From assembly GCA_014323785.1 (NCBI GenBank), contig JACONJ010000028.1, positions 1-45,976 on the forward strand: a stretch of 45,976 nt of DNA, read 5' to 3'. This DNA is from Paracoccaceae bacterium. GTDB taxonomy: Bacteria; Pseudomonadota; Alphaproteobacteria; Rhodobacterales; Rhodobacteraceae. The translations under genes and the position numbers were made by a program. The notes beneath the pieces are model-generated. The model saw nothing but the letters and a program-made list of their open reading frames with translations. It was not told where the DNA came from and did not search any database. Shown one piece after another: positions 26,634 through 36,341 of this stretch (within the stretch, counting starts at the first letter, position 1; every line of letters begins with the position of its first letter).

Positions 26634-27083
26634 TCTCTCATTCTAGCTTTTATATGCCAATATTATCTGCAACACTGGATTTTAGTTTTCGTCAGTGAAC
26701 ACACCCCTCGAAATCCAGCACCTGATCATAACCGATGACTAGAGCCTTAGGGAATGTCTGAGACAATTTACTGGCTTCTTACTGGCTTCATCAAAATCTG
26801 CCAAGGCATTGGTTATATCCTTCAGATCACCACGGGCAGTTCAGAGGGTAATCCTCGGGATAATCACGTGTATAAATCAACCTTGCGCTAGTAGCCATCC
26901 AGATTATGCCATCACATGGGCTTTACCATGGTTATTCATCCCCAAGGACAAGTTATGTGTAGGTCCACTTGAAAGAATCATGACATCAGCCCACGAAGTC
27001 ATTTTATTGTGGTATTTTTGTCTGACATAATTTACTTAAGTCCTTGATTTTATATCATAATATACATGTTAGCCATCTGGTCC

Positions 27084-27110
27084 TTGACATAAAAATCTTA
27101 AGGGTATAGT
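27084..27110 (+). promoter_or_regulatory. Possible hemJ promoter
   Basis: TTGACA (27084-27089) and TATAGT (27105-27110) are near-consensus -35 and -10 boxes, but the spacer is only 15 bases. The -10 lies in the left arm of the inverted repeat at 27104-27166. Transcription would begin about 90 bases before the hemJ ATG. Confidence 0.4.
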
Positions 27111-27166
27111 GGACATATCTGTGGATAAACCAAAAACAAAAAGGTTATCCTTGGTTTCCACTATAC
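27104..27166. repeat. Inverted repeat with nested arms, enclosing a DnaA box
   Basis: Perfect 10-bp arms GTATAGTGGA (27104-27113) and TCCACTATAC (27157-27166) are 43 bases apart. Inside, GGATAAACC (27123-27131) and GGTTATCC (27143-27150) form a second, imperfect pair around an A-rich centre. The left inner arm includes the perfect DnaA box at 27120-27128. The layout suggests a protein-binding dyad or a cruciform at the edge of the candidate origin. Confidence 0.6.
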
Positions 27167-27205
27167 TAAAATAAAAAATTTCTCTTTTTAAGTTTGGAGG
27201 TACTG

Positions 27206-27661
27206 ATGATTACAGATGTTTTGACTGCTGCTTATCCTTGGATAAAGAGCTTACATGTGATATCGGTCTTGGCTTGGATGGCAGGTCTGTTCTACCTTCC
27301 GCGTCTTTTTGTTTATCATGTTGAAATTGCAGGTCTAAAAGGTGATACCTCGGATCTTTTTAAAATGATGGAACGACGCCTTCAGCGAGTCATTATGAAC
27401 CCGGCGATGGTCTCAACATGGATATTTGGCATGGTGTTGGTTTTTACCCCCGGCATCGTCAGTTGGACCGATTTTTGGCCATGGGTAAAAGCTGCCACCG
27501 TGCTGGGCATGACGTGGTTTCATCACTGGCTTGGGATGTGCCGAAAAGACCTACTAGCCGGAACAGACCACCGCAGCGGGCGAACCTACCGTATCATGAA
27601 TGAGGTACCCACGCTTCTGATGATCGTGATTGTGATTTCTGTGACGGTTCAGCCATTCTGA
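27206..27661 (+). CDS. hemJ: Protoporphyrinogen IX oxidase HemJ
   Basis: This 151-residue membrane protein with four hydrophobic segments oxidises protoporphyrinogen IX, the precursor step shared by heme and bacteriochlorophyll. IKSLHVISVLAWMAGLFYLPRLFVYHVE with its conserved histidines, VKAATVLGMTWFHHWLGM and FRIMNEVPTLLM-like YRIMNEVPTLLM match HemJ. GGAGG lies 7 bases before the ATG at 27206, so a TTG four codons upstream was rejected. It stands next to rho at the right of the candidate origin, as in related genomes. Confidence 0.9.
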   Translation: MITDVLTAAYPWIKSLHVISVLAWMAGLFYLPRLFVYHVEIAGLKGDTSDLFKMMERRLQRVIMNPAMVSTWIFGMVLVFTPGIVSWTDFWPWVKAATVLGMTWFHHWLGMCRKDLLAGTDHRSGRTYRIMNEVPTLLMIVIVISVTVQPF

Positions 27662-27789
27662 AGTGGTATTGACTTTTGCAGTTCGCGGTCTTATTTAGTG
27701 ATTCGCTGGGCCGTCCGGTCCTGTCGTTTCCCCCGATGAATATATGAACCTTCCCCTTTCTTTGGCAAGTTGGCCTGTTGGATCATGAT

Positions 27790-29061
27790 ATGACCGAGAA
27801 TTCCCTCAACCTTTCCGATCTCAAAGCAAAATCGCCAAAAGATCTTTTGGCGATGGCTAAGCAACTGGAGATAGAGAACGCCTCTACCATGCGCAAGGGG
27901 GATATGATGTTCTCTATCCTTAAGGAACACGCGGAAGATGGCTGGGAAATCTACGGCGATGGTGTCCTTGAGGTAGTTCAAGATGGTTTTGGTTTTTTGC
28001 GATCACCCGAGGCAAACTATCTGCCGGGTCCTGATGACATCTACGTTTCCCCTGATATGATTCGCCAATACAGCTTGCGCACTGGCGACACGCTAGAAGG
28101 GATGATCACTTCTCCGCGCGAAAATGAGCGTTACTTTGCCTTGATTAGTGTCACCAGCATCAATTTTGAATATCCGACAAAAGCAAAGCACAAGATCGCT
28201 TTTGACAATCTAACACCACTTTACCCTGATAAAAGGTTAAAGATGGAAATTGAGTATCCAACCATCAAGGACCGATCTGCCCGCATTATTGATCTGGTTT
28301 CACCTATAGGTAAAGGCCAGCGGTCTTTGATAGTCGCACCGCCACGGACAGGTAAGACAGTGTTGTTGCAAAACATTGCGCGTTCAATTGAGGTAAACCA
28401 TCCTGAATGTTATCTGATGGTGCTACTGATTGATGAACGCCCCGAAGAAGTCACAGACATGCAGCGCAGCGTAAAGGGAGAGGTTATATCATCAACATTT
28501 GATGAGCCGGCTACCCGTCATGTGGCTGTGTCTGATATGGTGATTGAAAAAGCGAAACGTTTGGTTGAGCATAAACGTGATGTCGTGATTTTGCTTGATT
28601 CTATCACTCGTCTGGGCCGTGCCTTTAATACTGTTGTTCCGTCTTCAGGCAAGGTATTGACAGGTGGTGTTGACGCTAATGCCCTGCAACGGCCGAAACG
28701 GTTTTTTGGTGCAGCGCGGAATATCGAAGAAGGCGGTTCTCTGACCATCATTTCCACCGCTTTGATCGAAACGGGTAGCCGTATGGACGAAGTGATATTT
28801 GAAGAGTTTAAGGGTACCGGAAACTCTGAGATCGTGCTTGACCGCAAGGTAGCAGATAAGCGAGTTTACCCCGCGATAGATATCCTTAAATCCGGCACCC
28901 GAAAAGAAGATTTACTGATAGAGAAGACATATTTGCAAAAGACCTATGTCTTAAGGCGGATTTTGAACCCAATGGGCACAACCGATGCCATTGAGTTTCT
29001 ATTATCAAAATTGAGGCAGACGAAGACAAATTCGGAATTCTTCGATTCTATGAATGCCTGA
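27790..29061 (+). CDS. rho: Transcription termination factor Rho
   Basis: This 423-residue hexameric RNA helicase ends transcription. An N-terminal RNA-binding domain ([22 protein letters not shown], then the cold-shock-like [22 protein letters not shown]) is followed by the ATPase with Walker [29 protein letters not shown], and the arginine-finger region [12 protein letters not shown]. The ATG at 27790 matches the family start; an in-frame TTG four codons upstream is unlikely. The ribosome binding site is weak. Confidence 0.96.
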   Translation: MTENSLNLSDLKAKSPKDLLAMAKQLEIENASTMRKGDMMFSILKEHAEDGWEIYGDGVLEVVQDGFGFLRSPEANYLPGPDDIYVSPDMIRQYSLRTGDTLEGMITSPRENERYFALISVTSINFEYPTKAKHKIAFDNLTPLYPDKRLKMEIEYPTIKDRSARIIDLVSPIGKGQRSLIVAPPRTGKTVLLQNIARSIEVNHPECYLMVLLIDERPEEVTDMQRSVKGEVISSTFDEPATRHVAVSDMVIEKAKRLVEHKRDVVILLDSITRLGRAFNTVVPSSGKVLTGGVDANALQRPKRFFGAARNIEEGGSLTIISTALIETGSRMDEVIFEEFKGTGNSEIVLDRKVADKRVYPAIDILKSGTRKEDLLIEKTYLQKTYVLRRILNPMGTTDAIEFLLSKLRQTKTNSEFFDSMNA

Positions 29062-29090
29062 TTTAGGGTTCACTGTCGAGGTGAAAATAA

Positions 29091-30383
29091 ATGGATACGA
29101 TCTTTGCTCTTGCCTCTGCCCCGGGGCGGTCGGGCGTGGCGGTGATTCGTATCTCTGGTCCTGATGCGTTGGAGGTCGGGCGGCAGATTGCCGGGCCGTT
29201 GCCGAATAAAGGGCAAGTTGCTTTGCGGATATTCCGCGGCCCGGATGGTCAGCAGATCGATCAGGGCCTGATTCTGGTATTTCATGCTCCAAATAGCTTT
29301 ACTGGTGAAGATGTCATTGAATTTCAGACACATGGCAGTGTTGCAATTGTTAAAGCCTTGTCAGATGTCATACGGCAAACAGGTCTTGTGCGGGACGCTG
29401 CGGCAGGGGAATTCACCTGCCGTGCGCTTTTGGAGAATCGTTTGAACCTGACCCAGGTTGAAGGTCTTGGTGCATTACTCGAAGCAGAGACAGAAATGCA
29501 GCGCAGTCTGGCAATGTCTGTCTTTACAGGGCGTTTAGGTGAGACGGTTGAAACTTGGCGTAAGGACTTGTTGCGCATCACTGTGCTGTTAGAAGCGAAG
29601 ATCGATTTTGCTGATGAAGCAGTGCCTGAGGATACTTCGCCTGAGGTTATCTCTTTAGTTACCAGGGTTTGTAATTCCTTGGCAAAGGAAATCGCCGGGA
29701 GCTATGTGGCAGAACGTGTCCGTGATGGTTTTGAAGTTGCCATTATAGGTGCACCAAATTCTGGCAAGTCAATGCTTTTGAATTTCCTGGCCGGGCGCGA
29801 TGCGGCAATCACATCAGAGATTGCGGGGACGACACGGGATATCATTGAGGTCCGTATGGATATTGGGGGGCTTGCCGTCACTTTTTTGGACACTGCAGGG
29901 TTGCGAGTAGCAGAGGATCAGATAGAGCAACTTGGGATTGACCGTACCCGTGAACGGGCCGCCGCCGCTGACCTTCGGCTGTTTCTTCAACAATCAGATG
30001 ATGAGACAGCACCAATTAAACTGGTTGATGGAGATATTCGGCGCATTGGAAAAGGTGACCTTGCCGAAAATCCATCAAAATTGCATATCTCTGGCAAGAC
30101 CGGTTTGGGTGTCGCGGTGCTTGTTGAAGAGATTAGAAAAATCTTGTTGGACCGCGCAGCGCGAGCGGCAACAGCAACTCATGCACGACACCGCACGGCA
30201 ATGATCGCCGCTAAGAGTGCTTTGGCTCTGGCAGAAAAAGAGATTTGCGCAGGACCGGAAAGGGCTGAGTTTGCAGCCGATCACTTGCGGGTCGCGCTCC
30301 GCAACCTAGATGCTTTGGTTGGTAGAATTGATGTAGAAGTTGTGCTTGGAGAAATTTTTTCTAACTTCTGTATCGGAAAGTAA
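29091..30383 (+). CDS. mnmE: tRNA modification GTPase MnmE
   Basis: This 430-residue protein, with MnmG, installs the carboxymethylaminomethyl or related group on wobble uridine 34 of certain tRNAs. The N-terminal formyl-THF-binding domain begins [23 protein letters not shown]. The GTPase has G1 GAPNSGKS (220-227), G2 GTTRD (246-250) and G3 DTAG (267-270). The G4 position reads GKGD (320-323) in place of the usual NKxD. The C-terminal FCIGK with its functional cysteine is intact. It lies 2 bases before mnmG, its partner. Confidence 0.95.
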   Translation: MDTIFALASAPGRSGVAVIRISGPDALEVGRQIAGPLPNKGQVALRIFRGPDGQQIDQGLILVFHAPNSFTGEDVIEFQTHGSVAIVKALSDVIRQTGLVRDAAAGEFTCRALLENRLNLTQVEGLGALLEAETEMQRSLAMSVFTGRLGETVETWRKDLLRITVLLEAKIDFADEAVPEDTSPEVISLVTRVCNSLAKEIAGSYVAERVRDGFEVAIIGAPNSGKSMLLNFLAGRDAAITSEIAGTTRDIIEVRMDIGGLAVTFLDTAGLRVAEDQIEQLGIDRTRERAAAADLRLFLQQSDDETAPIKLVDGDIRRIGKGDLAENPSKLHISGKTGLGVAVLVEEIRKILLDRAARAATATHARHRTAMIAAKSALALAEKEICAGPERAEFAADHLRVALRNLDALVGRIDVEVVLGEIFSNFCIGK

Positions 30384-30385
30384 GA

Positions 30386-32272
30386 ATGTTTCACGTGAAA
30401 CATAAGGGTAAACATAACGGATTTGATGTTGCTGTGATTGGGGCGGGGCATGCAGGATGTGATGCTGCCCATATTGCTGCATGTGCCGGAGCCAAAGTAG
30501 CACTGATTACGCTGACGCATAATAACATCGGCGTCATGTCCTGCAATCCTGCGATTGGGGGGCTGGGTAAAGGTCACTTGGTGCGAGAGATCGACGCTCT
30601 CGGTGGTCTTATGGGCCTTGTGGCCGACCGTTCTGGTATTCAGTTCCGGCTGCTCAATCGCAGTAGGGGGCCTGCGGTTCAAGGCCCCAGAACACTATCT
30701 GATCGCCTTTTATACCGCAGTGCGATGCAAAGTGCTCTTACCTGTGTGCCTGGCCTGACAATTATCGAGGGAGAAGCCGCAGATTTTCTGATGAATAGCG
30801 GCCATGTTATTGGCGTAATCCTGGCCGATGGATCCGAAATCATCGCCCGGCAGGTGGTTTTGACCACTGGCACGTTTCTTCGAGGCGTTATTCATATTGG
30901 AAACCGAAAATGCCCCGGCGGCCGAATAGGGGATAAAGCCTCAGTTAAACTTGCCGAACGGATTGACAGTTTCAATCTACCCCATGGGCGGTTGAAAACG
31001 GGCACCCCCCCGCGGTTGAAACGTAGTTCAATCGCCTGGGACTTTTTGGAGGTGCAACCTGCGGACACCGTGCCAGTCATGTTTTCATTCCTATCCTCTA
31101 CGCCCTATCTTGAGCAGATCGGGTGTGGGATTACACATACCAACACGCACACGCACGAGATTATTCAGAAGAATCTAGAACGTTCTGCCATTTATGGCGG
31201 GTATATCGCCGGGGTCGGGCCGCGCTATTGCCCCTCTATCGAAGACAAGGTTGTGCGTTTTGCGTCAAAGGAGTCGCATCAGATATTTATCGAGCCTGAG
31301 GGGCTGACAAGCGATATTGTCTATCCAAATGGCATCTCAACATCGCTACCCGTTGATGTACAGGAGGCTTATGTTCACACAATTACTGGTCTAGAACGAG
31401 CCGAAATATTGCAGCCTGGTTACGCAATCGAGTATGATTATGTTGATCCACGTGCCCTCTCGACCTCTTTACAGGTGAAAACCGTCCCAGGCCTCTTCCT
31501 AGCCGGGCAGATCAACGGTACCACAGGATATGAAGAGGCCGCGGCCCAAGGCATCGTCGCGGGGCTAAATGCAGCACGGGCTGCCTTAGGGCAAGAGCCT
31601 GTCATCTTTGGACGGCATCAATCTTATATCGGTGTGATGATTGATGACTTAGCCACTCGGGGTGTGACGGAACCCTATCGCATGTTCACGTCCCGTGCAG
31701 AGTTTCGGTTATCGCTGCGAGCGGATAATGCCGACCAGCGGCTGACTCCCTTGGCGGATAAGATGGGCTTGATAACCGAAGATCGGCGCGCTACCTTTGG
31801 TGCAAAGATGGAGTGTTTGGCCAAGGGCCGTGCGATAGTGGAACAAAAGGTGTTAACGCCCACACAGGCACAGAAGCATGGGTTGCGGGTGAACCAGGAT
31901 GGCATCCGTCGCACAGCCTTTGATCTGCTTGGATTCCCGAGTGTCGACATGCCGAAACTGGAGGCGATTTGGCCAGAATTCTTGAGTATTGATGTAGAAA
32001 CCCGGATGCAAATCGCGAGAGAGGCACTCTATGCCAAGTATATCAAGCACCAGGAACGTGATGTCGCTGCATTGAAGCGGGACGAGTCACAGAAATTTCC
32101 TGCCGATTTTGCTTTTGATCAGATCAAGGGGCTCTCGAATGAGCTGAAAAGCAAGCTGGCCCGGGTCCGGCCGCGCACTTTAGCCCAAGCGAGCCGGATC
32201 GATGGGATGACGCCGACGGCTTTGACCCTTCTATTGATCACACTACGGCAAGCGGATAACAAAAGCGAATGA
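30386..32272 (+). CDS. mnmG: tRNA uridine-5-carboxymethylaminomethyl modification enzyme MnmG
   Basis: This 628-residue FAD/NADH enzyme partners MnmE in wobble-uridine modification. The dinucleotide motif [42 protein letters not shown], the catalytic-cysteine region and [22 protein letters not shown] are diagnostic. It begins MFHVKH because a parS site forms its first codons. Its stop overlaps the rsmG start by four bases. The length is normal for the family (about 620-630). Confidence 0.96.
   Translation: MFHVKHKGKHNGFDVAVIGAGHAGCDAAHIAACAGAKVALITLTHNNIGVMSCNPAIGGLGKGHLVREIDALGGLMGLVADRSGIQFRLLNRSRGPAVQGPRTLSDRLLYRSAMQSALTCVPGLTIIEGEAADFLMNSGHVIGVILADGSEIIARQVVLTTGTFLRGVIHIGNRKCPGGRIGDKASVKLAERIDSFNLPHGRLKTGTPPRLKRSSIAWDFLEVQPADTVPVMFSFLSSTPYLEQIGCGITHTNTHTHEIIQKNLERSAIYGGYIAGVGPRYCPSIEDKVVRFASKESHQIFIEPEGLTSDIVYPNGISTSLPVDVQEAYVHTITGLERAEILQPGYAIEYDYVDPRALSTSLQVKTVPGLFLAGQINGTTGYEEAAAQGIVAGLNAARAALGQEPVIFGRHQSYIGVMIDDLATRGVTEPYRMFTSRAEFRLSLRADNADQRLTPLADKMGLITEDRRATFGAKMECLAKGRAIVEQKVLTPTQAQKHGLRVNQDGIRRTAFDLLGFPSVDMPKLEAIWPEFLSIDVETRMQIAREALYAKYIKHQERDVAALKRDESQKFPADFAFDQIKGLSNELKSKLARVRPRTLAQASRIDGMTPTALTLLLITLRQADNKSE
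30387..30402. promoter_or_regulatory. parS centromere site 1
   Basis: TGTTTCACGTGAAACA is a perfect 16-bp palindrome identical to the parS consensus bound by ParB. It lies in the first codons of mnmG (MFHVKH). parAB are encoded 2.5 kb downstream. ParB loading here and at 32307 would seed the partition complex near the candidate origin. Confidence 0.95.
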
Positions 32273-32895
32273 CCGAGGGAGAGGCCCGCTGTCTTATTCA
32301 GAAGCGTGTTTCACGTGAAACATTTGACCGTTTGGAAGAGCTTGCCGCAACGTTGGTGAAGTGGCAGCGGGCGATCAACCTGATCGCCCCCGGGACTCTG
32401 ACACGAATGTGGGTTCGCCATTTTCTGGATAGTGCGCAAGTGTTTTCCCTTCGGCAAACAGATCATGGTCACTGGCTGGATATTGGAAGCGGTGGTGGTT
32501 TTCCCGGGCTGATCTGCGCCATCCTTGCTGCTGAGGCCGCACCTGAGCTTCGCTTTACCTTTCTAGAAAGTGATCTAAGAAAAGGTGCCTTTCTGCGTGA
32601 CGCCGCCTGCCGGATGGATCTTGGCATCTTAGTTCTGACACGGCGAATTGAAAAGACCAAAGCCCAAGGGGCGGATATTATTTCAGCTCGAGCACTGGCT
32701 ACCTTACCACGACTCTCCGCCCTGGCTGCACCACATTTGGCACCAGAGGGCATCTGCCTGTTCCAAAAGGGTCGCAATCACCGGCATGAACTGGACGCCG
32801 CACGTCAAGAATGGCACATGAAATTTACAGCTTTTGAGAGTGAAACCAGCCCGGAATCCGCAATCTATCGGATAGGAGGCCTAAGCCGTGCCTGA
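32269..32895 (+). CDS. rsmG: 16S rRNA 7-methylguanosine methyltransferase RsmG (GidB)
   Basis: This 208-residue SAM-dependent enzyme methylates N7 of G527 in 16S rRNA. The SAM-binding [19 protein letters not shown] is at about 68-86, and [17 protein letters not shown] and [20 protein letters not shown] are RsmG motifs. The VSRETF codons near residue 14 embed a parS site, a common arrangement in this family. It overlaps mnmG by 4 bases and parA by 8. Confidence 0.95.
   Translation: MTEGEARCLIQKRVSRETFDRLEELAATLVKWQRAINLIAPGTLTRMWVRHFLDSAQVFSLRQTDHGHWLDIGSGGGFPGLICAILAAEAAPELRFTFLESDLRKGAFLRDAACRMDLGILVLTRRIEKTKAQGADIISARALATLPRLSALAAPHLAPEGICLFQKGRNHRHELDAARQEWHMKFTAFESETSPESAIYRIGGLSRA
32307..32322. 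promoter_or_regulatory. parS centromere site 2
   Basis: A second perfect TGTTTCACGTGAAACA lies inside rsmG, 1.9 kb from the first. No further perfect copy was seen in the window. Confidence 0.95.
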
Positions 32896-33679
32896 CAGCA
32901 CTCGGACCCGCATTATCGCTGTTGCAAACCAAAAGGGCGGTGTGGGCAAGACGACTACGGCCATCAATCTGGGTGCTGCGTTGGCAGAGACGGGACAGTG
33001 CGTCCTGATCCTAGACTTTGATCCGCAGGGCAATGCCTCCACGGGTTTTGGGATTGAGCGGCATGATCGCACCTACACAACTTATGACTTGATCCTTGAA
33101 CAAACCCCCTTGGCAGAGGCGGTGGTAGAAACCGGGGTTCAAAACCTTTCCATTGTACCAGCCACCATGGACCTCAGCTCTGCAGATATTGAACTTGGGA
33201 TAAATGAAAACAGGGCCTTTATGCTAAAGGATGCGTTGACTGCCGCTGATACCGAAGCTTTCACGTTCATCTTGATAGATTGTCCGCCATCTCTGAACTT
33301 ATTGACGATCAATGCAATGGTTGCGGCAGATGCGGTTCTCATACCCCTGCAAGCAGAGTTCTTTGCCCTGGAAGGGCTGTCGCAATTGATGCTTACCATC
33401 CGCAAGGTTCGCCAGACAGCGAATCCAACATTGCGAATCGAGGGCGTTGTCCTCACAATGTATGACCGGCGCAATAACTTGTCCTGTCAAGTTGAAGACG
33501 ACGCAAGAGAGACGCTTGGCGAATTGGTCTATCAAACACGTATTCCCCGCAATGTGCGGCTGAGTGAGGCACCTTCCTATGCCATGCCCGCATTGCAATA
33601 TGATACCATGTCCAGCGGAAGCATCGCCTATCGGGTTCTGGCCAAAGAGGTTCTGGCACGGCGTCTTCAAGCGGCATAA
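32888..33679 (+). CDS. parA: Chromosome partitioning ATPase ParA
   Basis: This 263-residue deviant-Walker ATPase drives segregation of the origin together with ParB-parS. KGGVGKTT is at residues 16-23, DFDPQGNAS near 43-51, and LIDCPPSLNLLTINAM near 125-140. It lacks a long N-terminal DNA-binding region, as expected of chromosomal ParA (Soj type). The start is GTG at 32888 with AGGAGG about 8 bases upstream, overlapping rsmG. Confidence 0.96.
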   Translation: MPDSTRTRIIAVANQKGGVGKTTTAINLGAALAETGQCVLILDFDPQGNASTGFGIERHDRTYTTYDLILEQTPLAEAVVETGVQNLSIVPATMDLSSADIELGINENRAFMLKDALTAADTEAFTFILIDCPPSLNLLTINAMVAADAVLIPLQAEFFALEGLSQLMLTIRKVRQTANPTLRIEGVVLTMYDRRNNLSCQVEDDARETLGELVYQTRIPRNVRLSEAPSYAMPALQYDTMSSGSIAYRVLAKEVLARRLQAA

Positions 33680-33694
33680 GGAGGGGCTGAATCC

Positions 33695-34582
33695 ATGGCA
33701 GTAAAACGGGATAAGCGCGGTTTAGGCCGTGGCCTGTCGGCCTTGATGGCGGATATTGAACCGACTCCTATCAAGACGGGCGATAACACCCCTGCACCAG
33801 ACAGATCAGGGATGAAAGTGCCGATCGAGATGATCCGGCCAAACCCGCACCAGCCAAGACGCAATTTTTCGGAAGAGGCACTCGGAGAACTTGCCGTTTC
33901 AATTCAAAAAAGGGGCGTGATCCAGCCCTTGGTTCTGCGACCCGATCCTGGCGGGAATGGCCGCTATCAGATTGTTGCGGGTGAACGGCGCTGGCGTGCA
34001 GCGCAAAAAGCCCGGTTGCATGAGGTGCCAGCCATCATCAGGGATTTCAATGACACCGAGGTTTTGGAGGTTGCTATCATAGAAAATATCCAGCGTACCG
34101 ATCTCAACCCACTGGAAGAGGCTGCCGGGTATAGACAGTTGATGGATCGTTTCGGCCATACGCAAGAAAAACTGGCCGAAGCGATGGGCAAAAGCCGTAG
34201 CTATATCGCTAACCTTATGCGGCTTTTGAACTTGCCCGATGCGGTTCAGGCGATGGTCAAGGAGGGACATCTCTCGGCTAGTCATGCACGGGCATTGATC
34301 ACCGCGGATGACCCGCTGACCATGGCTAAGCAGGTGATCTCTAAAACCTTGTCCGTTCGGGATGTGGAGGCGATGATAAAGCCCAGGCGAGGCGGCTCCG
34401 TCGGTGGTGCAGGACGCAGGAAAGATGCGGATACATTGGCATTGGAAAGCGACTTATCCACCGTGCTTGAAGCAGAAGTTTTTATCGATCATGATGCCAG
34501 TAGCGGTGGCGGAAAATTATCCATTAAATACAAGAGCCTGGCAAAATTAGACGACATCGTGCGAATCCTGAACCGAGGTTAA
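33695..34582 (+). CDS. parB: Chromosome partitioning protein ParB
   Basis: This 295-residue CTP-dependent clamp binds parS. The CTPase domain has HQPRRNF, GVIQPLVLRP, GERRWRAAQ and ENIQRTDLNPLEEA. The helix-turn-helix that reads parS is near MGKSRSYIANLMRLLNLP, and the C-terminal part dimerises. AAGGAGGGG lies upstream of the ATG, 15 bases after parA. Its stop overlaps the convergent hemW stop. Confidence 0.96.
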   Translation: MAVKRDKRGLGRGLSALMADIEPTPIKTGDNTPAPDRSGMKVPIEMIRPNPHQPRRNFSEEALGELAVSIQKRGVIQPLVLRPDPGGNGRYQIVAGERRWRAAQKARLHEVPAIIRDFNDTEVLEVAIIENIQRTDLNPLEEAAGYRQLMDRFGHTQEKLAEAMGKSRSYIANLMRLLNLPDAVQAMVKEGHLSASHARALITADDPLTMAKQVISKTLSVRDVEAMIKPRRGGSVGGAGRRKDADTLALESDLSTVLEAEVFIDHDASSGGGKLSIKYKSLAKLDDIVRILNRG

Positions 34583-35769
34583 TTCGCCAGAAGTTCTCGT
34601 AAAATCGCATTCAGCACCAACCGTCCCTCGGTCGTTGGTCGGAGCCGTGAACCTTCCTGGATCACGCGACCACCATTGATTAATTCGGTGATCTGCGCCT
34701 GGTCTGGCAATTTCCCGCCAAGACGTGCAAAACGGTCGATGTCGGTCCCTTCGCTTAGCCGCAAGCTCATCATCAAGTACTCCCGTGCCTGATTTTCTGT
34801 TGTCAGGGCTTTCCGAATCGTTTCCCCGCTTCCTGCTGTCCTCACCCGTTCAAGCCAGAGCTGCGGCACAAGCTCGGTTTCAGTGGCGTATCGCTGACCT
34901 TCCAAGGTTAGTCGGCCATGTGCCCCAGGGCCGATGCCAATGTAATCACCATATCGCCAGTAAATCATGTTATGCCGTGATCGCGTCGTATCGGCGGCAT
35001 GGTTGGACACCTCATAGGCCGGAAATCCGGCGGCGGCGCATTCCTCCTGCGTGACCTGAAACAAGTCTGCGCCCAGATCATCGGATGGCAGCCCTTGCAA
35101 GTGCCCCTGCCGGTATCGGGCACCAAACGCTGTATCGTCTTCGATTATCAACTGATAGAGCGAAAGATGATCTATCGCCAAAGCTAATGCTGTCCGTAGT
35201 TCCGCCCGCCAATCGGCCACTGTCTGATGCTGCCGCGCATAGATCAGATCGAAACTGACTTGGTCAAACGCGGTGCGTGCTACGTCAAAGGCGCACAGGG
35301 CCTCTTCCGCTGTGTGAAGCCTGCCGAGGTGCTTCAAATCTGTGTCATTCAAAGCTTGTATCCCCATCGAAACCCGCGTGACCCCTGCTTGCCGATAGGC
35401 CGCGAAACGGCCAGCCTCGACGGATGTCGGGTTTGCCTCCAACGTGATTTCCAGATCATCGGAAACGGGCCATGTGACGCGGATGTGATCAATCACTGCC
35501 GCCACAATATCCGGATTCATCAGCGAAGGTGTACCGCCGCCGAAAAAGACACTGTTCAGCATCCGTCCGGGCGTTTCACTCCCGGTGCGTGCAATCTCGA
35601 ACAGATAGGCATCCTTCCAGAGCGACGGATCAATCCGCGCCGAAACATAAGAGTTGAAATCGCAGTAGGGGCATTTTGCATGGCAAAAGGGCCAATGCAG
35701 ATAAAGCCCGAACCCGCCGTGTTGCCAGTCAGCTTTAGTCAAAGACGGCTGCCATCTTGCGGAAGGCAT
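34579..35769 (-). CDS. hemW: Radical SAM heme chaperone HemW (HemN-like)
   Basis: This 396-residue protein has the radical-SAM cluster motif CHAKCPYC at residues 29-36, then FFGGGTPSLM, LEANPTSVEAGRFAAYRQAGVTRVSMGIQ and YEVSNHA. The lack of the N-terminal region of true coproporphyrinogen III dehydrogenase (HemN) and the length favour HemW, which delivers heme to respiratory enzymes; many databases still call it hemN. The ATG at 35769 overlaps rdgB by 35 bases, and an internal TTG at 35742 could be used instead. Confidence 0.9.
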   Translation of the reverse strand: MPSARWQPSLTKADWQHGGFGLYLHWPFCHAKCPYCDFNSYVSARIDPSLWKDAYLFEIARTGSETPGRMLNSVFFGGGTPSLMNPDIVAAVIDHIRVTWPVSDDLEITLEANPTSVEAGRFAAYRQAGVTRVSMGIQALNDTDLKHLGRLHTAEEALCAFDVARTAFDQVSFDLIYARQHQTVADWRAELRTALALAIDHLSLYQLIIEDDTAFGARYRQGHLQGLPSDDLGADLFQVTQEECAAAGFPAYEVSNHAADTTRSRHNMIYWRYGDYIGIGPGAHGRLTLEGQRYATETELVPQLWLERVRTAGSGETIRKALTTENQAREYLMMSLRLSEGTDIDRFARLGGKLPDQAQITELINGGRVIQEGSRLRPTTEGRLVLNAILRELLAN

Positions 35770-36340
35770 CGGCCCGGTGGCTGATTATATTCTTCTTCCG
35801 CTGATCCATCTCGCCAAAGGTTTGATCATACCCGTCGGGTTGAAAGACCGGGTCAAATCCATGGCCCCGATCACCCCGCATGGGCCAGATGATTTGTCCC
35901 ATCATCCTGCCTGAAAACACGTCATCATAGCCATCGGGCCAAGCCAGAACCAGGGTACACCGAAACCGCGCTTTGCGGGGGTAGGGCGCGGATCTGGACA
36001 TCAGCAGGTTCTGCACCTTCGTCATTGCCATCTCGAAGTCGCGGCCCTTTGACGTCTTGGCCCAATCGGCGGTGTAGACGCCTGGTTGATTATTTAGTGC
36101 CGCAACCTCCAGGCCGCTATCGTCGGCCAGGGCGGGCAGCCCGGTAGCTTGCGCCGCGGCATGGGATTTGATTCGAGCGTTTTCGACGAATGTTGTTCCG
36201 GTTTCCTCCGGTTCGGGCAGGTTCATGGCCATGGCGGAGGTGACGGTGACGCCGAAGGGCTGCAGTAGGTGGACAATTTCCTCCAGCTTGCCCTGGTTGT
36301 GCGTTGCTACCAGGATCGTATCACCCATGAACCGTCGCAT
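35735..36340 (-). CDS. rdgB: XTP/dITP pyrophosphatase (RdgB/HAM1)
   Basis: This 201-residue enzyme hydrolyses non-canonical purine triphosphates. ILVATHNQGKLEEI at the N-terminus, TFVENARIKSHAAAQATGLPALADDSGLEV and the C-terminal ISHRADAFRKM are HAM1 signatures. It starts 1 base after the rph stop, and the rph-rdgB-hemW order is common in alphaproteobacteria. A second in-frame ATG four codons in is possible. Confidence 0.94.
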   Translation of the reverse strand: MRRFMGDTILVATHNQGKLEEIVHLLQPFGVTVTSAMAMNLPEPEETGTTFVENARIKSHAAAQATGLPALADDSGLEVAALNNQPGVYTADWAKTSKGRDFEMAMTKVQNLLMSRSAPYPRKARFRCTLVLAWPDGYDDVFSGRMMGQIIWPMRGDRGHGFDPVFQPDGYDQTFGEMDQRKKNIISHRADAFRKMAAVFD

Positions 36341-36341
36341 C

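Larger units (their letters stand above)
26640..27193. other. Candidate chromosomal replication origin (oriC)
   Basis: This 560-base stretch has no credible gene and is clearly more AT-rich than its surroundings. One perfect DnaA box (TTATCCACA on the minus strand, 27120-27128) and several weaker matches are seen, for example TTATCTGCA at about 26663 and TTATCCCGA on the minus strand at about 26864-26856. A very AT-rich run (27166-27190) could serve as unwinding element. aroE-coaE-dnaQ leave to the left, and hemJ-rho-mnmE-mnmG-rsmG-parAB with two parS sites leave to the right. In many alphaproteobacteria these gene groups flank oriC. A single perfect box keeps this a prediction. Confidence 0.55.
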
